Shown here: positions 8,973 through 17,837 of the stretch, piece by piece | Layout: each line of letters begins with the position of its first letter | How positions within the stretch are numbered: position 1 is the first letter of the stretch | Assembly (NCBI RefSeq): GCF_963665245.1 | Contig: NZ_OY762269.1 | Coordinates: forward strand, 2,052,501 to 2,116,500 | From: an uncultured Paludibaculum sp. | GTDB taxonomy: Bacteria; Acidobacteriota; Terriglobia; Bryobacterales; Bryobacteraceae | DNA length: 64,000 nt | Reading direction: 5' to 3' | The notes under the pieces: generated by a model | Told to the model about the DNA's origin: nothing | Database searches by the model: none | What the model saw: the letters and a program-made list of their open reading frames with translations, nothing else | Program-made: the position numbers and the translations under genes

Positions 8973-9608
8973 CTATTTCTTGGTGAGGTCCCGCACCCAG
9001 ATGTCCTTGAACTGCATGTGGCCGTCACCGCCGGAGTGGAGTTGGAGAGCGATAGTGCCCTGGATAAAGGGAGCGCGCGGGTCGGTGAAGTCGACCATCG
9101 GGACGCCGTTCAGCCGTGATGTGTAGTGGTTCCCCTGCACGGTGACCAGCATTTCGTTCCAGTCGCTCTGCCGGACCACGGTTTCATTTTCCGGCGAGGG
9201 CCATACAATCCACGCGCGGCCGAAGCCATAGACGCCGGCGGTGTGCTGGCCGATGCGGCAATCGATCTCAAACTGGGCGCCCTGGCTGACGTCGGCGGTG
9301 CCGGGCTTGAACTTGGTATGGAAATAAACGCCGGAATTGCCGGAGCCGACGCACTTGAAACGGAGGGAGAGTTCGAAATCCTTGTAGTCGCGGGGCGTCT
9401 CGAGGTAGCCGTAGCTCTTATTCACGGCCTTACCGGTAAGGATGCCGTCTTCCGAGGTCCACTGCTGCCCTCCGACGCTATTCCAGTTGGACACGTCTTT
9501 GCCGTTATATAGCTGGACCCAGTCCTCGCCAGGAGGCTTGGTGCCGGCGGGTAGCTGCGCGAACACAGTGGTCGCGGAAAGAGCGATGAGAAGAAGCGCA
9601 CACTTCAT
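8973..9608 (-). CDS. Secreted DUF1080 (3-keto-disaccharide hydrolase-type) lectin-fold protein
   Basis: This 211-residue protein has a clear signal peptide (MKCALLLIALSATTVFAQ). It then has a single DUF1080 domain starting at WVQLYNGKDVSNW and continuing through GYLETPRDYKDFELSLRFK, GNSGVYFH and WNEMLVTVQGN. The fold is a concanavalin-like beta sandwich; several members act on 3-keto-glycosides, others have unknown roles. The protein is exported. The start at 9608 is chosen for the signal peptide; further upstream residues look non-coding. It ends 4 nt before the deacetylase gene, suggesting co-transcription. Confidence 0.85.
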   Translation of the reverse strand: MKCALLLIALSATTVFAQLPAGTKPPGEDWVQLYNGKDVSNWNSVGGQQWTSEDGILTGKAVNKSYGYLETPRDYKDFELSLRFKCVGSGNSGVYFHTKFKPGTADVSQGAQFEIDCRIGQHTAGVYGFGRAWIVWPSPENETVVRQSDWNEMLVTVQGNHYTSRLNGVPMVDFTDPRAPFIQGTIALQLHSGGDGHMQFKDIWVRDLTKK

Positions 9609-9651
9609 AGATGACAGGATAGCGTTGATGCCACCACCCTGTGTACGGGTA

Positions 9652-10968
9652 TTAGGACAGTGCCGCTTCGATAGCGTTGGCGATGCTGTGCGCACGGTGT
9701 GCCACACGCTCGATGGTCGGGCCCTCCACCATCACGCGGGCTAGCGGTTCAGTGCCCGAGAACCGAACGAGCACACGGCCGGCGTCGCCGAACTCCGCCT
9801 CGGTGGATTGAATTTCGGCTTGTACCGAGGGGAGTTCCTCCAGCGGACGCTTCTGCTTGAACCGCACGTTGACGAGCTTCTGCGGGTAGATCACGAAGCC
9901 TTCGGTGAGTTCCTCGAGAGTGCGCCGCGCATTCACGGCGATCTCGATGATCCGCAGAGCGGTAAGCAATCCGTCGCCCGTGGTGGCGTAGTCCCGGAAG
10001 ATGACGTGGCCGCTCTGCTCCCCACCAAGGGTGAGATTGCTCCGCAACATCTCCTCGATCACGTAGCGATCGCCCACGGCTGTTCGAATGAGCTTCAGTC
10101 CATCACTCTCAAGAGCGCGTTGCAGGCCGAGGTTTGACATGACCGTGGCAACGACAGAGGCGGGGCGCATGTGGCGCGCGGCAATCAGCATCGCGTGGTC
10201 GCCGTCGATAAGCCGGCCCGCCGCCGAGACCAGCATGCAGCGGTCGGCGTCGCCGTCAAACGCCGCACCAAATTGAGCCTGCTCGGCTACGACCCGCCTA
10301 CACAGAGCGTCGACGTGAAGGGCGCCACAATCCTTATTGATGTTCCGGCCGTCGGGCTCGCAACCCGTGGCCACCACCTCCGCGCCGAGCATCCTGAATA
10401 GCTCCGGGCCGATGTAGCTGGCCGCGCCATTTGCACAGTCCAGTACGATCTTCACTCCCTGTAGCGACGCGTGAAACGTCGATGCCAGGAAGTCGAGATA
10501 GTGCCGATCGTAAGCGGGGTCGACGGTCAACGGCTGCCGCAGTGGGGCGGCACCCTGCGCCAGGATCGCGAAGATGCGCTCCTCCATCTTCCGCTCTTCC
10601 TCGTCGGGCAGCTTGAAGCCGGAATGGTCGAAGGCCTTGAGCCCGTTGTCCTGATATGGATTGTGCGAGGCCGAGATCATGACCCCGGCCACGAACTCCT
10701 CGGTTTTGGTGAGATAGGCTACACCCGGCGTGGTCGTCAGACCGGCAAAACAGACGTTCGCCCCGGCATGAGCCAGGCCTCCGGCTAGAGTTTCGGCCAA
10801 CCACGGGCCGGACTCCCGCGTATCCATGCCGATAACCACCCGGGGGGTGGAGTGATGGGCTACCCATTCACCCAGCGCGGCGCCGAATGCAAAAACCGTG
10901 GGTTCGTCGAGAGGCGCCTTGCCGGCTACCCCGCGGATGCCATCGGTGCCAAATAGTTTCCTGGACAT
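9652..10968 (-). CDS. glmM: Phosphoglucosamine mutase
   Basis: This 438-residue enzyme converts glucosamine-6-phosphate to glucosamine-1-phosphate for peptidoglycan and LPS precursors. Motifs: KLFGTDGIRG at the N-terminus, the phosphoserine loop MISASHNPYQDNG near residue 98, the metal loop FDGDADR near residue 238, GEQSGH near residue 320, and RFSGTEPLARVMVE at the C-terminus. The length is typical. It is the last gene of the cdaA-cdaR-glmM unit; its ATG shares one base with the upstream stop (TAATG). Confidence 0.97.
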   Translation of the reverse strand: MSRKLFGTDGIRGVAGKAPLDEPTVFAFGAALGEWVAHHSTPRVVIGMDTRESGPWLAETLAGGLAHAGANVCFAGLTTTPGVAYLTKTEEFVAGVMISASHNPYQDNGLKAFDHSGFKLPDEEERKMEERIFAILAQGAAPLRQPLTVDPAYDRHYLDFLASTFHASLQGVKIVLDCANGAASYIGPELFRMLGAEVVATGCEPDGRNINKDCGALHVDALCRRVVAEQAQFGAAFDGDADRCMLVSAAGRLIDGDHAMLIAARHMRPASVVATVMSNLGLQRALESDGLKLIRTAVGDRYVIEEMLRSNLTLGGEQSGHVIFRDYATTGDGLLTALRIIEIAVNARRTLEELTEGFVIYPQKLVNVRFKQKRPLEELPSVQAEIQSTEAEFGDAGRVLVRFSGTEPLARVMVEGPTIERVAHRAHSIANAIEAALS

Positions 10969-11633
10969 TACCTTTTCCCTTGATCCGATGGTTTGGGTAC
11001 AACCGTAACGTGAATCGTGACCGACGGAGACGTGGTGAAATTCACTTGTGCGTCACCGGAATAGGCCGTACTGGCGATATTGCCGTTCGAGTCCAGCATC
11101 CGCAGGTCCACCGCGTCGGTCAGAACCTCCTGAATATGCCGGACCCGGCTCTGCGGCCCAACAATCGTCAGTCGCGCCGGGGTCACTTCTGCGGACTGAA
11201 TGTGCATGCCTTCCGGCATATTTTCAAACTGCGGTTTCACTGGAACATCACGCGAAATGCGGGTCTCCAGACGGATCTGGATCTGCGCCGGTACCGCCCG
11301 CTCCAGCGTGACGCCGGCCGGCAAGGCAATGTTGCGGCTGTCGAGGGTGAAGGTCCGCTGTCCCGGAGTACGCGCGTCGCTGAGGTCGATCACCAGGGGC
11401 AATCCACCCGGAGCTAGACGTGTCAGTAGAGGCGACGGCCCGCGAAGAACCAGGTGGACCTGCTCCATCATGTCGGAGCTGATCTCCAGGCTCTTGGGAA
11501 TATTGCGATATTGCACGGGGACTGTGATGGACGTGGTCAGCTCCCTGGCTCCGCTGACGAGCAGCCACATGACAAAGGCGGCCAGAAGCGATGCGAGCTT
11601 CCAGCCGAGGTTCCGCGTAAGTGGCTTCATCAT
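10968..11633 (-). CDS. cdaR: YbbR-like (CdaR) regulator of the diadenylate cyclase
   Basis: This 221-residue protein has an N-terminal membrane anchor (KLASLLAAFVMWLLVSG, residues about 11-28). It is followed by about two YbbR repeats on the outside, recognisable from PVQYRNIPKSLEIS, VHLVLRGPSPLL, the strand DVPVKPQFENMPEG and the VTPARLTIVGPQSRV segment. In Firmicutes CdaR binds and modulates CdaA. Here it lies between cdaA (4-nt overlap) and glmM (1-nt overlap). Firmicute CdaR often has four YbbR repeats, so this is a short version. Confidence 0.88.
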   Translation of the reverse strand: MMKPLTRNLGWKLASLLAAFVMWLLVSGARELTTSITVPVQYRNIPKSLEISSDMMEQVHLVLRGPSPLLTRLAPGGLPLVIDLSDARTPGQRTFTLDSRNIALPAGVTLERAVPAQIQIRLETRISRDVPVKPQFENMPEGMHIQSAEVTPARLTIVGPQSRVRHIQEVLTDAVDLRMLDSNGNIASTAYSGDAQVNFTTSPSVTIHVTVVPKPSDQGKR

Positions 11634-12457
11634 GGCCGGGTTACCTCGCGGGAAGAGGGCGATGACGCTGGTGCCACATAGCGAGGCGCACCGGTGGGGC
11701 CGCCAAGGCGTTGCGCCACGCGCTCAATCGGAATATCCATTTCGAGGTCCCCGAGAGCGGCAATCGACACCGTCCCCCTCTCCTCGCTCACAACAATGGC
11801 CAGGCAGTCGGCTTCTTCGGTTACGCCAATCGCAGCGCGGTGACGGGTGCCGAGCTTGCGCGACAACTCGGGATTCATCGTAAGCGGCAGGAAGCAGGCT
11901 CCGGCCGCCAGCCGTCCGCCTTGTACGATCACCGCGCCGTCATGCATTGCGCCGCCAGGTTGAAAGATGGCCAGTAGAAGATCGCGGGTCACGCGGGCGT
12001 CAACAGGCACTCCGCTTTCGATGAAGGTCCGGAGACCGATGTCGCGTTCGACCACGATCAATGCGCCGATCTTCTGTGCCGCCAGGTGGGTGACCGCCAG
12101 CAGAATCTCGTCGGTGACCTCGCGGGTCTCTAGCCGGGAGCCGAAGCCCACCCAGCGGCGCTCGCCAATGCGCGCCAGCAACCGCCGGATTTCACTCTGG
12201 AACATGACAATGAGGGCAAAGGCGGTATACGGTGCCAGGGTCTCCAAAATGGAACGAAGTACGGTCAATCCGGCAAAAACTGAAACGACATAGATCAGCA
12301 GGACGACACCGATGCCGGAAAGAATGTGCGCGGCGCGGCGGCCGCGGATCAGCATAACCGCCTGATACAGAAGAAGCGCGACCAGGAGAATGTCGAGTGC
12401 GGCCGTCGGTGTGAGCCGGGGCATCGTATCCAGGAACTGGTCGAGCAGGGGCCGCAA
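11630..12457 (-). CDS. cdaA: Diadenylate cyclase (c-di-AMP synthase)
   Basis: This 275-residue membrane enzyme makes cyclic di-AMP from two ATP. Three N-terminal membrane helices (residues about 15-85) are followed by a DAC/DisA_N domain with the signature GGAMHDGAVIVQGGRL near residue 165 (DGA motif) and GTRHRAAIG near residue 202 (RHR motif), both complete. The start is TTG at 12457, supported by GGAGG 8 nt upstream; an internal ATG lies 11 codons in. The conserved order cdaA-cdaR-glmM ties c-di-AMP to cell-wall synthesis and osmolyte control. A 164-nt gap separates it from potD. Confidence 0.95.
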   Translation of the reverse strand: MRPLLDQFLDTMPRLTPTAALDILLVALLLYQAVMLIRGRRAAHILSGIGVVLLIYVVSVFAGLTVLRSILETLAPYTAFALIVMFQSEIRRLLARIGERRWVGFGSRLETREVTDEILLAVTHLAAQKIGALIVVERDIGLRTFIESGVPVDARVTRDLLLAIFQPGGAMHDGAVIVQGGRLAAGACFLPLTMNPELSRKLGTRHRAAIGVTEEADCLAIVVSEERGTVSIAALGDLEMDIPIERVAQRLGGPTGAPRYVAPASSPSSREVTRP

Positions 12458-12621
12458 AGTAAAATCCTCCGTACTGCCGCGCCTGAAGAGAGCGCTTACC
12501 CTTCAGTCTACCTGATCGCTTTCTGAGCCAATTCGGCAAATTTCGGTACGGAGTACAAATCGCTTCCGATCGTAGCCGGGGTCAGGCCCGGACGAATCGC
12601 CGATCGGGAGGCGTGCCGGTC

Positions 12622-13653
12622 TTACGCTGACTTCAGTTCCGTCCATAGCCGGTCGCGGAGTCTTTGAGCCGGTGCCGCCAACGGGGCAAACCATTCGCCC
12701 CTGGCCAGCGTCTCCGCGTCGGGATACAGAGTTCTCAGGGTGCCTACCGGCTTGGGCAGTAGTTCTCGAGCTGCACCGTTCGCTGTCGCCGTGCGCGACG
12801 AACTGACAATGTCGGCGGCAACTTCTGGGCGGAACAGGTAGTCAAGGAACTGATGAGCCAGGTCGGCACGACGCGATTCCCGCAGCAACGCCGCACAATC
12901 GGCGTAGAGGGCGTACCCCTCGCTGGGATAGACGTAAGCCAGGTGTGGAGCCGCGTCGATCGCCTGTTGCGCCGTCGTCGCCCAAAGCTGACAGGCAATC
13001 ATGTCGCCTGCCACCATTTGGTCCCGCACCTCCGCATTCAGGTAGGCCCGAAGCAGCGGTTTCTGGCGCAGAGCCTCCTGTTGAGCTGCCCGCAGGTCGG
13101 ATTCCGCGCCCGCGTTGAGCGACCGGCCCAGTTTCTTGAGAGCCGCGCCAAATACCTCGGCCGGATCGTCGAGCATCGTCATGCGGCCGCGAAATCGCGC
13201 CGTCCAGAGATCGGCCCACGATGTAGGGGTGGCGCCGCCGTGGGCGTTGAACAGGATCCCGCTCGAGCCCCACATGTAGGGCAGGTTCCATTTGAGGTCC
13301 TGATCCCACACCGGCCTCTGAAAGATCTCGCCCAGATTGCGCATATGACCCAGTCGCGTGTGATCCAGCGGGGCCAGTAGAGACATCTCGCGCATCGGCG
13401 CGATGAAGTAATTGGATGGAAAGACGATATCCCAGCCCGAGTTGCCGGTCATCACGCGAGCCAGCATCTCCTCATTGCTTTCGTAGATGGCATACCGGAC
13501 GCGGATGCCTGTCTCCGATTCGAAGCGCGGAATGGTGCTTTCCGCAACGTAATTCGACCAGTTGAAGACGTTCAGGCGCAGACGGTTGGCGCGATTGCAG
13601 CCGGCTGCCCCGCTGAGCCCCAGAAAGAACAGCGTCTTGCGCCGGGAGATCAT
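12622..13653 (-). CDS. potD: Spermidine/putrescine ABC transporter, substrate-binding lipoprotein
   Basis: This 343-residue PotD/PotF-type periplasmic binding protein has an N-terminus combining a twin-arginine-like SRRKTLFFLGL with a lipobox ending AAGC at residue 19, so it is probably a lipoprotein. The conserved start of the mature domain is LNVFNWSNYVAESTIPRFE, followed by DIVFPSNYFIAPM and WGSSGILFN. The start at 13653 overlaps the potC stop by 4 nt (ATGA). It is the last gene of potABCD and delivers polyamine to the PotBC channel. Confidence 0.93.
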   Translation of the reverse strand: MISRRKTLFFLGLSGAAGCNRANRLRLNVFNWSNYVAESTIPRFESETGIRVRYAIYESNEEMLARVMTGNSGWDIVFPSNYFIAPMREMSLLAPLDHTRLGHMRNLGEIFQRPVWDQDLKWNLPYMWGSSGILFNAHGGATPTSWADLWTARFRGRMTMLDDPAEVFGAALKKLGRSLNAGAESDLRAAQQEALRQKPLLRAYLNAEVRDQMVAGDMIACQLWATTAQQAIDAAPHLAYVYPSEGYALYADCAALLRESRRADLAHQFLDYLFRPEVAADIVSSSRTATANGAARELLPKPVGTLRTLYPDAETLARGEWFAPLAAPAQRLRDRLWTELKSA

Positions 13654-14408
13654 GACTCCTTCAGGCGCTCCGAAATCAGTATCAATACCCCCAGCCCGAC
13701 GACGATGACGGTGGAGATAGAGTTCACCATCGGATTGGCGCCCCTGCGGGCAATGGCATACAGCACCATGGGCAGCGTTTCCGAATCGACTCCGGCCACC
13801 AGCGATGTGATGACATAGTCGTCGAAAGAAGTGGTGAAGGCAAGCAAGGCCGCCGAGACAATGGCGGGAGTCAGATTGGGCAGCGTCACGCGCCAGAAAG
13901 CCTGCCACTCGGTGGCGCCGAGATCCAGGGCTGCCTCCTCCAGCGCGCTGTCGAACGTCCGCAGTCGCGCCAGGACGACGATCACAACGAACGAGATGCA
14001 GAACGACACGTGAGCCAGGATCACCGTATGCAGGCCAAGCTGCACCGCCAGAAAGCGAAAGATCCACTGAAACAAAGCCAACAGCGAAATACCGGCGACG
14101 ATCTCCGGCGTGACCAGCGACAGCGACAGGCTCATGGTCACAATCGGAACATCCTTCTTCCAGAGCGCATAGGCGCAGAGCGTCCCAATCACCGTCGCCG
14201 CGGCCGTCGCCAAAAGGGCGATGAGCAGGCTGTTCCATGTCGCTTCCATTAACTGCTGGTCGTGGAAAGCGGCACTGTACCACCGGAGCGAGAACCCTTC
14301 CCATACCGTGAACCGGGAACTGTTGAAGCTGAAGACGGCCAGAACCAGTAGCGGCAGGTGTAGAAACGCGTAAAGGGCCACAGCGGTGGCGGGCAGCAAC
14401 CGTCTCAT
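13650..14408 (-). CDS. potC: Spermidine/putrescine ABC transporter permease
   Basis: This 252-residue inner-membrane permease has about six helices. The EAA loop that touches the ATPase reads EEAALDLGATEWQAFWRVTLP near residue 150. A typical PotC N-terminus (MRRLLPATAVALYAFLHLPLLVLAVFSFN) is preceded by the 4-nt overlap with potB. The start at 14408 was taken because residues further upstream are shadow translation of potB. It pairs with PotB to form the channel. Confidence 0.93.
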   Translation of the reverse strand: MRRLLPATAVALYAFLHLPLLVLAVFSFNSSRFTVWEGFSLRWYSAAFHDQQLMEATWNSLLIALLATAAATVIGTLCAYALWKKDVPIVTMSLSLSLVTPEIVAGISLLALFQWIFRFLAVQLGLHTVILAHVSFCISFVVIVVLARLRTFDSALEEAALDLGATEWQAFWRVTLPNLTPAIVSAALLAFTTSFDDYVITSLVAGVDSETLPMVLYAIARRGANPMVNSISTVIVVGLGVLILISERLKES

Positions 14409-15235
14409 AGCAGTGGCTCCCCTTTGCGGCGTATCTGGAGCCAAAGAACGACCATCACCAGCGCCATCAACGCGATGGAGACGGCCGAGCCGAACGGCCA
14501 GTCGCGCGCGTTGGAGAATTGATTCTGTATCAGAGTCCCAACGAGGATCGTGCGCCCGCCGCCCAATAGGTCGGGCGTGAGGTAGGCGCCCAAACACGGT
14601 ATGAACACGAGAATCGCACCGGCCCGGATGCCTGGCGCGGTCAAGGGCAGAATCACGCGCAACAGACCCTGCATCGGCCGCGCACCCAGATCGGCTGCCG
14701 CCTCCACCAGACCGGGGTCGAGGCGCTCAAGGGTGGAAAACAGCGGCAGAACCATGAAGGGCAGGTAGCCGTAGACAAGCCCCAGGATCACGGCCCACCA
14801 GTTGTACAGCATAGGCAGCGGTTCCTTGATCAGGCCCAGGGCCTGTAGGCCGGTGTTGATCAATCCCGTATCCCGCAGCAGGAACATCCACGCGTAGGTC
14901 CGCACCAGGAAACTCGTCCAGAACGGCAGCATCACGAGGGCCAGGTAGAGGTTCTTCCTGGGGCCCGACCTGGAAATGAAGAGAGCGAGGGGAAAGCCCA
15001 GCAACAGGCAGACCGTCGTGGAAACCGCAGCCACCAGAAACGACCGGCCCACGATCGCCAGATAGAGCGGATCAAAGAGCCGCAGCCAGTTCTCCGCGGT
15101 GAAGGGCTGCGCCGTGCCGCCATAGGCGCCGCGCGTCAGGCAGGCATAGACCAGTAGGATGCACAAAGGCACGGCGAACAACAGCAGGAGGATGCTGACC
15201 GCGGGCGTTAGGAAGAGAAGCCGCAGACGCCTCAT
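14405..15235 (-). CDS. potB: Spermidine/putrescine ABC transporter permease
   Basis: This 276-residue inner-membrane permease has a first helix LFLTPAVSILLLLFAVPLC, about six helices in all, and the EAA loop VEAAADLGARPMQGLLRVILP near residue 185. The motif YGYLPFMVLPLFSTLERLD just before the EAA loop is characteristic of PotB/PotH. Both ends overlap the neighbours by 4 nt, giving strict coupling with potA and potC. Confidence 0.93.
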   Translation of the reverse strand: MRRLRLLFLTPAVSILLLLFAVPLCILLVYACLTRGAYGGTAQPFTAENWLRLFDPLYLAIVGRSFLVAAVSTTVCLLLGFPLALFISRSGPRKNLYLALVMLPFWTSFLVRTYAWMFLLRDTGLINTGLQALGLIKEPLPMLYNWWAVILGLVYGYLPFMVLPLFSTLERLDPGLVEAAADLGARPMQGLLRVILPLTAPGIRAGAILVFIPCLGAYLTPDLLGGGRTILVGTLIQNQFSNARDWPFGSAVSIALMALVMVVLWLQIRRKGEPLL

Positions 15236-16200
15236 GTCTGCTCGCAGTGGATCTCATCCGACGCATTCCACCATGCGTGGACGGCCTGGCCGCGCTGGAA
15301 CAATCCGTCTTCTCTCGACACCTCGGCCACGATGCGTTGGCCGTCGGCGGAGCACATCTCGATGTGCAGGCAGTTCCCCAAAAACATTGAATCAGCGACC
15401 GTCGCCGGCAGGACTCGAGTATCGTTGCCAACTGGAGGCGCCAGCGCCAGTCGCGTGGACTCGGGCCGCACGCCCACCCCATTGATCCAGTTCACCGGGC
15501 CGAGAAACCCGGCGGCGAATCGTGTCCGAGGCTGCAGGTAGAGATCGTGGGGCGTGCCCAGTTGTTCCAGGCGGCCTTTGTACAGCAACGCAATACGGTC
15601 CGAGACCGACAAGGCCTCCTCCTGATCGTGAGTGATGAAGATAAACGTGATGCCGACACGCCGCTGCAGGGCCTTTAACTCGGTTCGTACCTGGGTCCGC
15701 AGATTGGGATCGAGGGCGGAGAGTGGCTCGTCGAGCAGGAGCACGTCCGGCCGGAGAACCAGCGAGCGGGCCAGGGCCACCCGCTGCTTTTCGCCTCCGC
15801 TGAGCTGGGCCGGCTTTCGATCCTCCTTCCCTGCGAGCTGCAACATTTCGAGGCACTCGTTCACCCGCTCCCGCGCTCCGCTGGGCGACTGGTAGCGAAG
15901 ACCAAATTCGATATTCTGGCGCACTGTCAGGTGCGGGAATAGAGCATAGTTCTGGAACACCGTGGAGACATTGCGCCGGTACGGTGGCAGATCCGCCACC
16001 GGGGCGCCCCGCAACAGGATGCTTCCCTTGGTTGGTGTTTCGAAGCCCGCTATCAGCCGGAGTGTCGTGGTCTTGCCACACCCGGACGGGCCGAGCAGCG
16101 AGAAGAACTCGCCCTCGCGAATCTCCAGTGTCAGGTCGTCCAGCGCGGCGTGATTGGGAAAGTGTTTGGAGAGTTCGCGCAGCTCCAGAATATGGCCCAT
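15232..16200 (-). CDS. potA: Spermidine/putrescine ABC transporter ATP-binding protein
   Basis: This 322-residue ATPase has Walker A GPSGCGKTTT near residue 37, the Q-loop VFQNYALFPHLTV, signature LSGGEKQRVALARSL near residue 134, Walker B DVLLLDEPLSALD near residue 154 and the H-loop THDQEEAL. The C-terminal TOBE-like part (from about residue 235) is shorter than in E. coli PotA (378 residues). It is the first gene of potABCD and powers uptake of polyamines. No promoter is obvious in the 72 bp between it and the ybjQ gene. Confidence 0.93.
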   Translation of the reverse strand: MGHILELRELSKHFPNHAALDDLTLEIREGEFFSLLGPSGCGKTTTLRLIAGFETPTKGSILLRGAPVADLPPYRRNVSTVFQNYALFPHLTVRQNIEFGLRYQSPSGARERVNECLEMLQLAGKEDRKPAQLSGGEKQRVALARSLVLRPDVLLLDEPLSALDPNLRTQVRTELKALQRRVGITFIFITHDQEEALSVSDRIALLYKGRLEQLGTPHDLYLQPRTRFAAGFLGPVNWINGVGVRPESTRLALAPPVGNDTRVLPATVADSMFLGNCLHIEMCSADGQRIVAEVSREDGLFQRGQAVHAWWNASDEIHCEQT

Positions 16201-16272
16201 GGCTTCAAAGCATGGTAGCGCGAAAGCGGCGGCCCGTGATGGATCGGGGCGCCAAGCAGGCGGTTGGCCGGA

Positions 16273-16608
16273 CTACGCTGTGACCACCGCGGTCCCGGCC
16301 GCGGTCACCATCAACATCCCGCCGCCGTGAGCCGTGGAAATTGTCTCGTAGTCGAGGTCCACGCCAATCACGGCATTGCCCCCCAACTGGCGTGCCTGCT
16401 GGCACATCTCCTCAATGGCGAGATCCTTGGCTTTGCGAAGTTCGGCTTCGTAGGAAGCGGAACGCCCCCCTACGATGTCACGGATACCCGCGAAGAAGTC
16501 CTTGAAGATGTTCGCACCCAGAATCGCTTCTCCGCTCACAATCCCGACGTACTGGCGGATCTCGATCCCTTGCAGGGTAGACGTGGTCACCACAAGCATA
16601 TTGGCCAT
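16273..16608 (-). CDS. YbjQ/UPF0145 family protein
   Basis: This 111-residue protein matches the UPF0145 (YbjQ) family across its length: VTTSTLQGIEIRQYVGIVSG at the N-terminus, then GANIFKDFFAGIRDIVGGRS and ARQLGGNAVIGVDLDYE. The family forms pentameric beta-rich rings and is annotated as putative heavy-metal binding; no reaction is established. It has no signal peptide. It is separated from the guanine deaminase by a single nucleotide, so the two are probably co-transcribed. Confidence 0.88.
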   Translation of the reverse strand: MANMLVVTTSTLQGIEIRQYVGIVSGEAILGANIFKDFFAGIRDIVGGRSASYEAELRKAKDLAIEEMCQQARQLGGNAVIGVDLDYETISTAHGGGMLMVTAAGTAVVTA

Positions 16609-17076
16609 TTAGTAAGGTATTTTGCTCACACTCTTACGCCAGATCGCAAATGGCCGGTCGCCTTCCTCGCCCAGAAGCCGGTGGGTCGGTAAGGACCGCA
16701 TTGAGGTTTCCAGCGGGATTTGTGCGTACAGGAAGGAGTCATCGAAGCCGGCGGCCGAAGCGTCATCCTTGCTGGCCGCGTAGTACAGCGCATCCAGCCT
16801 GGCCCAGTAAATGGCCGCCAGGCACATGGGACAGGGTTCGCAAGAGCTAAAAATAGAGCATCCGCGGAGTTCAAAGGTACCCAGCTTGGCGCACGCCGCG
16901 CGAATAGCAACGATCTCCGCATGCGCGGTTGGATCGTGTTGCGTGGTCACATGATTGGCGCCTTCCGCAACAACTGCGCCTTCGCGCACAATCACCGCTC
17001 CAAATGGGCCGCCGCGCCCCGACTCGACGTTTTCGGCGGCGAGTTGAATGGCGCGGCGGAGGAATTCTTCGTACAT
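16609..17076 (-). CDS. Guanine deaminase-like CDA-fold nucleobase deaminase
   Basis: This 155-residue protein of the cytidine deaminase fold carries the zinc motif TAHAEIVAIRAA (HAE) near residue 52 and CEPCPMCLAAIYWA (PCxxC) near residue 83. The N-terminal GGPFGAVIV and the length agree well with the short GuaD enzymes of Bacillus, which turn guanine into xanthine. A related tRNA adenosine deaminase (TadA) is less likely because the C-terminal tail (SFLYAQIPLETSMR and onward) is GuaD-like. The enzyme is cytosolic. Confidence 0.85.
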   Translation of the reverse strand: MYEEFLRRAIQLAAENVESGRGGPFGAVIVREGAVVAEGANHVTTQHDPTAHAEIVAIRAACAKLGTFELRGCSIFSSCEPCPMCLAAIYWARLDALYYAASKDDASAAGFDDSFLYAQIPLETSMRSLPTHRLLGEEGDRPFAIWRKSVSKIPY

Positions 17077-17108
17077 GAAATCAGCGTGCGCCCGGGCGCA
17101 CCCTCTGG

Positions 17109-17717
17109 TTAGCTGTTGAAGTGTTCTTCAGCCTTGTCCCAGTTCACCACACTCCACCAGTTCGTAATGTACTCGGGCCGGCGGTTCTGATACTTGAGGT
17201 AGTAGGCATGCTCCCACACGTCGAGACCCAATACCGCTTTCTTCCCCTCCATCAGAGGATTGTCCTGATTGGGCGTCGAGATGATGTCCACGCTGCCTGG
17301 GCCGGTCTTGATGAGCCACGCCCAGCCGGAACCGAATCGGCCCACCGCGGCGGCAGCGAACTTCTCCTTGAAGGAATCAAAGCTCCCGAACTTCGCGTTG
17401 ATGGCCGCTGCCAGATTGCCTGCCGGAGCGCCGCCTTTGCCCGCGCCCATCGCTTCCCAGAAGAAAGTGTGGTTCCAGTGGCCGCCTCCATTGTTGCGGA
17501 CCGCCGTGCGAATCGCATCCGGCACGCCGGCGACACCGTTCGCCAGCAATTCTTCCAAACTCTTCCCGGCCAATTCCGGGGCGGATTCCAGTGCCTTGTT
17601 CAGGTTGGTCACGTAAGCCTGATGATGCTTCCCGTGGTGGATCTCCATCGTGGTCTTGTCGATGTACGGCTCCAGCGCGTCGTGGGCATACGGAAGCGTC
17701 GGCAGAGTAAACGCCAT
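17109..17717 (-). CDS. sodA: Superoxide dismutase (Mn/Fe family, Mn-type signature)
   Basis: This 202-residue protein has metal ligands seen as His in MEIHHGKHH (residue about 27), His in GGGHWNHTFFW (about 80), and Asp plus His in LGLDVWEHAYYLKYQNRRP (about 165-169). The ISTPNQDNPLM segment carries the Gln typical of Mn-dependent rather than Fe-dependent enzymes; metal choice remains inference. The start at 17717 follows AAGGAG with good spacing. No signal peptide precedes MAFTLPTLPYAHDALEP, so the enzyme is cytoplasmic. A TATAAT lies upstream at the gatA stop. Confidence 0.95.
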   Translation of the reverse strand: MAFTLPTLPYAHDALEPYIDKTTMEIHHGKHHQAYVTNLNKALESAPELAGKSLEELLANGVAGVPDAIRTAVRNNGGGHWNHTFFWEAMGAGKGGAPAGNLAAAINAKFGSFDSFKEKFAAAAVGRFGSGWAWLIKTGPGSVDIISTPNQDNPLMEGKKAVLGLDVWEHAYYLKYQNRRPEYITNWWSVVNWDKAEEHFNS

Positions 17718-17831
17718 TGTTTGTAAGTCTCCTTCAGCTATCCCAGATGATTGAAAAGGCTCAAAGGATGCGGGCCGTTTCCCATGAAGCGGCTGCATCC
17801 CTGACTTCTGAATTCTAGAACGAAACGTGAA

Positions 17832-17837
17832 GATTAT
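17832..17837 (-). promoter_or_regulatory. Candidate -10 box for sodA
   Basis: On the minus strand the end of gatA reads GTATAATC, giving a perfect TATAAT that includes the gatA stop codon, about 115 nt before the sodA start. No convincing -35 hexamer is seen 16-18 nt upstream, so this is only a candidate. Confidence 0.3.

Noticed and set aside
13654..14304. N-terminal extension of the potD frame to 14304
   Set aside because: The extra 217 residues read through potC in another frame; PotD signal and lipobox begin at 13653.
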